Assembly (NCBI RefSeq): GCF_005047635.1
Contig: NZ_SUKC01000022.1
Location: 1-58,644, forward strand
Reading direction: 5' to 3'
DNA: 58,644 nucleotides
From: Arthrobacter sp. CAU 1506
GTDB lineage: Bacteria; Actinomycetota; Actinomycetes; Actinomycetales; Micrococcaceae
The position numbers were made by a program, and so were the translations under genes. Below the pieces are notes generated by a model. It had not been told where the DNA came from and ran no database searches. It saw only the letters and a program-made list of their open reading frames with translations. Every line of letters starts with the position of its first letter. The first letter of the stretch is position 1. Positions 55,202 to 58,644 of the stretch are shown one piece after another.

Positions 55202-55992
55202 ACCTGACCATCATCGGCTGCAGCGGCTCGTTTCCCGGCCCACAGTCACCGGCGTCGTGCTATTTAGTCAGTGCCTACGACGGCGAACGCACCTGGCGCA
55301 TCCTGCTGGACCTGGGCAACGGAGCCTTGGGGACCGCGCAACGGTATATGGAGCTGGAGGATATCGACGCGATCTTCCTGAGCCACCTGCACCCGGACCA
55401 CTGCATGGACCTGTGCGGACTCCATGTGGCGGTGCGCTGGAATCCCGACGGCTGGACCAAGGGCCGCATTCCGGTCTGGGGGCCGGCGGCCACCGCCGAT
55501 CGGATGGCCACCGCCTACGGACTCGAGCTCGATCCCGGCATGACCGAGGAGTTCGACTTCCACCACTGGTCGGAACGGGAACCGGTCAAGCTGGGTCCGT
55601 TCAGCATCACTCCCTACCCGGTGCGCCATCCGGTGGATGAGGCGTACGCCATCCGGGTTGAGGCGACCGAACCCACCCCCGACGGGCCGGTGACGCGCGT
55701 ACTGACCTACTCCGGTGACACCGACAGCTGTCCCGAACTGGTGGAAGCAGCCACCGGCGCTGACATGTTCCTCTGTGAGGCCGCCTTCCACGAAGGCCGC
55801 GACGACGCGGTCGACGGCGTGCACCTCACCGGGAAGCGCGCCGGCGCAACCGCCACCGAAGCGCAGGTCCGCCGGCTGCTGCTGACCCACCTGCCGGTCT
55901 GGAACGATTCGGTGCGGACCGTCAACGAGGCCCGCGAAACCTACCACGGCGATTTGGCCGTGGCGGTGGCCGGGGTCAGCTACGTCATCTGA
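55198..55992 (+). CDS. MBL-fold hydrolase (RNase Z-like; Rv1339-type phosphodiesterase candidate)
   Basis: The 264-residue metallo-beta-lactamase-fold protein has the metal motif SHLHPDHC, a third ligand in [12 protein letters not shown] and an Asp in [13 protein letters not shown]. It resembles RNase Z but lacks the exosite. Its place between murI and rph matches Rv1339 of M. tuberculosis, which has been reported to be an atypical cAMP phosphodiesterase. The same activity here is inference from synteny and family. Confidence 0.85.
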   Translation: MNLTIIGCSGSFPGPQSPASCYLVSAYDGERTWRILLDLGNGALGTAQRYMELEDIDAIFLSHLHPDHCMDLCGLHVAVRWNPDGWTKGRIPVWGPAATADRMATAYGLELDPGMTEEFDFHHWSEREPVKLGPFSITPYPVRHPVDEAYAIRVEATEPTPDGPVTRVLTYSGDTDSCPELVEAATGADMFLCEAAFHEGRDDAVDGVHLTGKRAGATATEAQVRRLLLTHLPVWNDSVRTVNEARETYHGDLAVAVAGVSYVI

Positions 55993-56028
55993 CCCGCGGC
56001 GGCCGGTGCGAGCCGATAGGCTGGTGCC

Positions 56029-56817
56029 ATGACTGATGTTGATTCCAGCTCCGCCCTGCCCGCCGTCACCGCCCGAGCCGACGGCCGGACGCCGGAGCAG
56101 CTGCGCCCGATCAGCATCACCCGCGGCTGGTCCAACCAAGCCGAAGGCTCCGCGCTGATTGAATTCGGCAACACCCGCGTGCTGTGCACCGCGTCGTTGA
56201 CCGCGGGCGTGCCCCGCTGGCTGAAGGGCGAGGGGCGCGGCTGGGTCACCGCCGAATATGCCATGCTTCCCCGGGCCACCAACACCCGTTCCGACCGCGA
56301 ATCCGTCAAGGGGAAAATCGGCGGCCGCACGCACGAAATTTCCCGGCTGATCGGCCGCTCGCTGCGCTCGGTGATCGACACCAAGGCACTGGGGGAGAAC
56401 ACCATCGTGCTGGACTGCGATGTGCTGCAGGCTGACGGCGGCACCCGCACCGCGGCCATCACCGGCGCCTTCGTGGCTCTCGCCGATTCACTGCACTGGG
56501 CCAAGGAACAGAAACTCATTGCCCGTTCGGCCCGGCCCCTGACCGACACCGTGGCCGCCGTCAGCGTCGGAATCATCGACGGCGTGCCCATGCTGGACCT
56601 GCCGTATGTCGAAGACGTTCGCGCGGAAACCGACATGAACGTGGTGGTGACCGGATCCGGCCAGTTCGTGGAAGTCCAGGGCACCGCCGAAGGCGCGCCG
56701 TTCGACCGCGCAGAGCTCGACGCCCTGCTGGACCTGGCGCTCGCAGGCACGGCCCAGCTCTCCCAGATCCAGCGCGAGACGCTGTCGGAGACGCTTGGAG
56801 AAGTCATCCGTGGCTAA
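56029..56817 (+). CDS. rph: ribonuclease PH
   Basis: The 262-residue phosphorolytic exoribonuclease trims tRNA 3' ends. It shows [19 protein letters not shown], the phosphate-binding RNRSDRES-like stretch [23 protein letters not shown], and the catalytic [20 protein letters not shown]. The length is normal (about 240-260). The rdgB gene starts inside its last codons, as in most bacteria. Confidence 0.96.
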   Translation: MTDVDSSSALPAVTARADGRTPEQLRPISITRGWSNQAEGSALIEFGNTRVLCTASLTAGVPRWLKGEGRGWVTAEYAMLPRATNTRSDRESVKGKIGGRTHEISRLIGRSLRSVIDTKALGENTIVLDCDVLQADGGTRTAAITGAFVALADSLHWAKEQKLIARSARPLTDTVAAVSVGIIDGVPMLDLPYVEDVRAETDMNVVVTGSGQFVEVQGTAEGAPFDRAELDALLDLALAGTAQLSQIQRETLSETLGEVIRG

Positions 56818-57430
56818 CGGCGAACCCCGGCTGGTGCTGGCCACTCATAACCAAGGCAAGCTGCGCGAGCTGCGCGAACTGCTGCGAGGTCAGATTCCCG
56901 GGCTCGATGTGGACACGCAGGTGATCGACGCCGCTGCGGCCGGTGCGCCGGACGTCCCCGAAACCGGCCTGACCTTCGCCGAAAATTCCCTGCTGAAGGC
57001 GCACGCCGTGGCCGAAGCCACCGGCCTGGTTGCGGTGGCTGACGACTCCGGCTTGGCCGTGGACGTGCTCGGCGGTGCACCCGGTATTTTTTCCGCACGC
57101 TGGGCTGGGAAACACGGCGACGACGAGGCGAACCTCCGGCTCCTGCTGGCCCAGCTGGCCGACATAGCGCCCGAGCATCGCGGTGCCGCATTCGTCTGTG
57201 CGGCAAGCATTGTGTCGCCGCGGCTGGAGGCCGTCGAGGAAGGCCGACTGGCCGGCGTCCTCCTGACCGAACCCCGCGGCTCCGGAGGATTCGGGTACGA
57301 CCCGATCCTGCAGCCGGCCGGCATGGACCGCAGCTGCGCGGAACTGCAGCCGGAGGAAAAGAACGCCATCAGCCACCGCGGCCAAGCATTCCGCGCACTG
57401 CTGCCGCACCTGGTGAAGGCGCTGAGCTAG
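56810..57430 (+). CDS. rdgB: XTP/dITP diphosphatase (RdgB/Ham1)
   Basis: The 206-residue Ham1-family enzyme removes non-canonical purine nucleotides (XTP, dITP). Motifs are [41 protein letters not shown] and the late [11 protein letters not shown] 56810 has GGAGAAG upstream and overlaps the rph stop. Confidence 0.95.
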   Translation: MANGEPRLVLATHNQGKLRELRELLRGQIPGLDVDTQVIDAAAAGAPDVPETGLTFAENSLLKAHAVAEATGLVAVADDSGLAVDVLGGAPGIFSARWAGKHGDDEANLRLLLAQLADIAPEHRGAAFVCAASIVSPRLEAVEEGRLAGVLLTEPRGSGGFGYDPILQPAGMDRSCAELQPEEKNAISHRGQAFRALLPHLVKALS

Positions 57431-57764
57431 GACAAGCTGCATCCGACGGCGAAGCAATACGCGAGCTTCCTGCATCGATTCGTTCCGCTTCTCAGGCCGT
57501 CGGCGACCGTGCCGCTCGGTCTGCCCAGATGATCCTTTTCTATCTGGTCCCCGGGCTTCTGGGTCATCCAACGATGGGCCGAAACTATCGGTTGGCATGA
57601 CTTCCTCTCACCGTTTCAGAGCGCTCGCCCACGTGAGCAATATGGACCGGTCGAACAGGTTGGTCGACTGCAAGTATTGGGAATCTCCGCGCTTCATCTA
57701 ATCCACCCCCAATCGCGGCCGTCGCCTAGCCAAAAAGCGTCCGAACAGGCCCATCGTCTGTTGT
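57431..57764. other. gene-poor stretch after rdgB
   Basis: No reading frame here resembles a protein and no RNA gene was recognised. Codon statistics and GC fall below those of the neighbours. It leads into the ABC ATPase remnant and probably marks old decayed sequence. Confidence 0.4.
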
Positions 57765-57923
57765 GCCGAGGGCCGCACCGTGTTCCTCTCCTCCCACTTG
57801 ATGAGGGATGTGGCGCTAACGGCGTACCAACTGATTGTGATCAGCCGCGGCCGGATCATCGCCGATGCGCCGATCCAGGACATCCGTTCGATTCCAGTCA
57901 AAAGTGTCAGACCCGGCTTATAG
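57765..57923 (+). pseudogene. C-terminal remnant of an ABC transporter ATPase
   Basis: The frame from 57765 to the TAG at 57921-57923 reads EGRTVFLSSHLMRDVALTA and then LIVISRGRIIADAPIQDI. This is the switch-histidine and C-terminal end of an ABC-2-type ATPase (compare SSHLMxEMALTADxLVVIGRGR). Nothing upstream in any frame supplies the Walker motifs, so only the last quarter of the gene survives. Confidence 0.75.
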
Positions 57924-57958
57924 GCTGTTTTCAGTAGTAGTTCAGTACCAAACGTTGG

Positions 57959-57983
57959 CCACCAGGTTGGGGGTTCCTGGTGG
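57959..57983. terminator. hairpin after the ABC ATPase remnant
   Basis: Perfect 8-bp arms CCACCAGG and CCTGGTGG with a 9-base loop are followed by CGTTTG. AACG before and CGTT after can extend the stem across a four-base bulge. It could end transcripts from the decayed gene. Confidence 0.5.
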
Positions 57984-58061
57984 CGTTTGCGGGCTTTGTT
58001 TCGCGACCGTTCGTAGTCGATGCCGTGCCCGAGTGGGCATGCTGAAGATTGAGACGCAGTC

Positions 58062-58644
58062 ATGTTTGATCCGCCAGTACCTGAACCGCCTGGCGCGGCG
58101 GAGGCCTCCGCACCGTCCGACACAGTCTCGTCCGGTGGCGCGCCTGCTGGTGCGGTGTCTGCTGGCGCGGCACCTGCGTCCGCACCCCCGGTCGGATCGG
58201 TTCCCGCTGGCTCCATTCCTCCGGCCGCACCATCAGTCAGCGGAGCTTCGCCGGCGTCACCCCCGGTCGGCGTTGTCCCTCCGGCGGAAGCCGCGGCTGT
58301 TGGCGGCGGGGTTCCGGCGGTTGGGCTGCCCGCGGGCAACGGGTCCGGGGTGTGGTTGCCGCCGGTGGATCTGGGGGCGTCGGCGGCGGTGTTGGTGGAT
58401 CAGATCACCGCGCGGGAGAACGCGAAGGACGCGATCGCGGCGGAGCAGGCCCAGCTCATCGTCGCCTTGGAGCAGCAGATGCTGGCCGAGCGGGCCGCCA
58501 AGGGCGTGCCCGCTGCCCGATGGGGTGAAGGGATCGCCAAGCAGGTCGGGTTGGCGCGCCGGGAGTCCCCGAACTGCGGCGCTTTGCTGCTGGGCCGGGC
58601 CAGGGTCCTGGTCACCGAGATGCCGCACACGCTCAAAGCGCTCG
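58062..58644 (+). CDS. DUF222/HNH-endonuclease-type protein, N-terminal part (continues beyond window)
   Basis: One frame is open from ATG 58062 to the window edge (194 codons). It begins with about 100 Pro/Ala/Gly/Ser-rich residues (MFDPPVPEPPGAAEASAPSD). It then turns helical with VLVDQITARENAKDAIAAEQ, LEQQMLAERAAKG and VGLARRESPNCGALLLGRAR, the opening pattern of actinobacterial DUF222 proteins that usually end in an HNH nuclease domain. Many copies occur per genome in this group. The HNH part is outside the window. Confidence 0.75.
   Translation, partial: MFDPPVPEPPGAAEASAPSDTVSSGGAPAGAVSAGAAPASAPPVGSVPAGSIPPAAPSVSGASPASPPVGVVPPAEAAAVGGGVPAVGLPAGNGSGVWLPPVDLGASAAVLVDQITARENAKDAIAAEQAQLIVALEQQMLAERAAKGVPAARWGEGIAKQVGLARRESPNCGALLLGRARVLVTEMPHTLKAL

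Noticed and set aside
57698-58339. Minus-strand frame with a Pro/Ala/Gly-rich start
   Set aside because: It is the complement of the low-complexity N-terminus of the DUF222-type gene, whose helical DUF222 pattern continues in the plus frame.

Overview
The window is chromosomal DNA from a high-GC Gram-positive actinobacterium, most likely an Arthrobacter-like member of the Micrococcaceae (inference from gene order, GTG/TTG starts, codon use and protein style; not proven by a marker gene). Most of it is conserved housekeeping sequence. The order argS-lysA-hom-thrC-thrB-rho-prfA-prmC-tsaC-wecA-atp-DUF2550-murA, then nucS, a CnoX-like gene, pncB/clpS, DUF2017, murI, an MBL hydrolase, rph and rdgB, follows the order I know from the Mycobacterium tuberculosis Rv1292-Rv1341 segment. 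Genes local to this lineage are interspersed.

Layout. 1-336: the end of an unidentified gene and a small tandem repeat. 337-4371 (-): the helicase gene hrpA, which carries two palindromic repeats inside its reading frame. 4539-7527 (+): a three-gene ABC importer behind a promoter with a CRP/GlxR-like palindrome. 7584-8567 (-): a WYL regulator. 8793-10702: a DinB-like protein, then a GlxA/FtrA-type AraC regulator divergent from a 55-residue membrane protein. 10764-10836 (-): tRNA-Arg(CCG). 11040-17615 (+): argS, lysA and the threonine genes. 17937-25715 (+): rho, prfA, prmC, tsaC and two membrane sugar enzymes. 25811-33688 (+): the complete F1Fo ATP synthase operon with two accessory membrane genes. 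33695-35524 (+): DUF2550 and murA. 35614-38056 (-): cspA, nagA and nucS. 38128-46538: a zinc-motif protein, an AI-2E family permease (-), a three-helix secreted-domain protein, a CnoX-like protein, an old yellow enzyme and an ABC exporter pair. 46621-50237 (+): DUF3039, an MFS transporter and a superfamily 2 helicase. 50238-51157: arrays of palindromic repeats on both sides of a small GIY-YIG nuclease gene. 51158-53109 (-): pncA and pncB (NAD salvage). 53191-57430 (+): clpS, DUF2017, murI, MBL hydrolase, rph and rdgB. 57431-58644: an ABC ATPase remnant, a hairpin, and the start of a DUF222/HNH-type gene cut by the window edge.

The most unusual structure is a dispersed palindrome of about 39 bp (family A). 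It is clustered around the GIY-YIG gene at 50.2-51.1 kb, where a second long palindrome (family B) sits as an inverted pair around the gene. Two further family A copies lie inside the hrpA coding sequence, in frame and in opposite orientations. This resembles REP/RAYT systems and Rickettsia palindromic elements, but the linked enzyme is a GIY-YIG nuclease instead of a tyrosine transposase. No phage, CRISPR array, rRNA operon or complete insertion sequence was seen.
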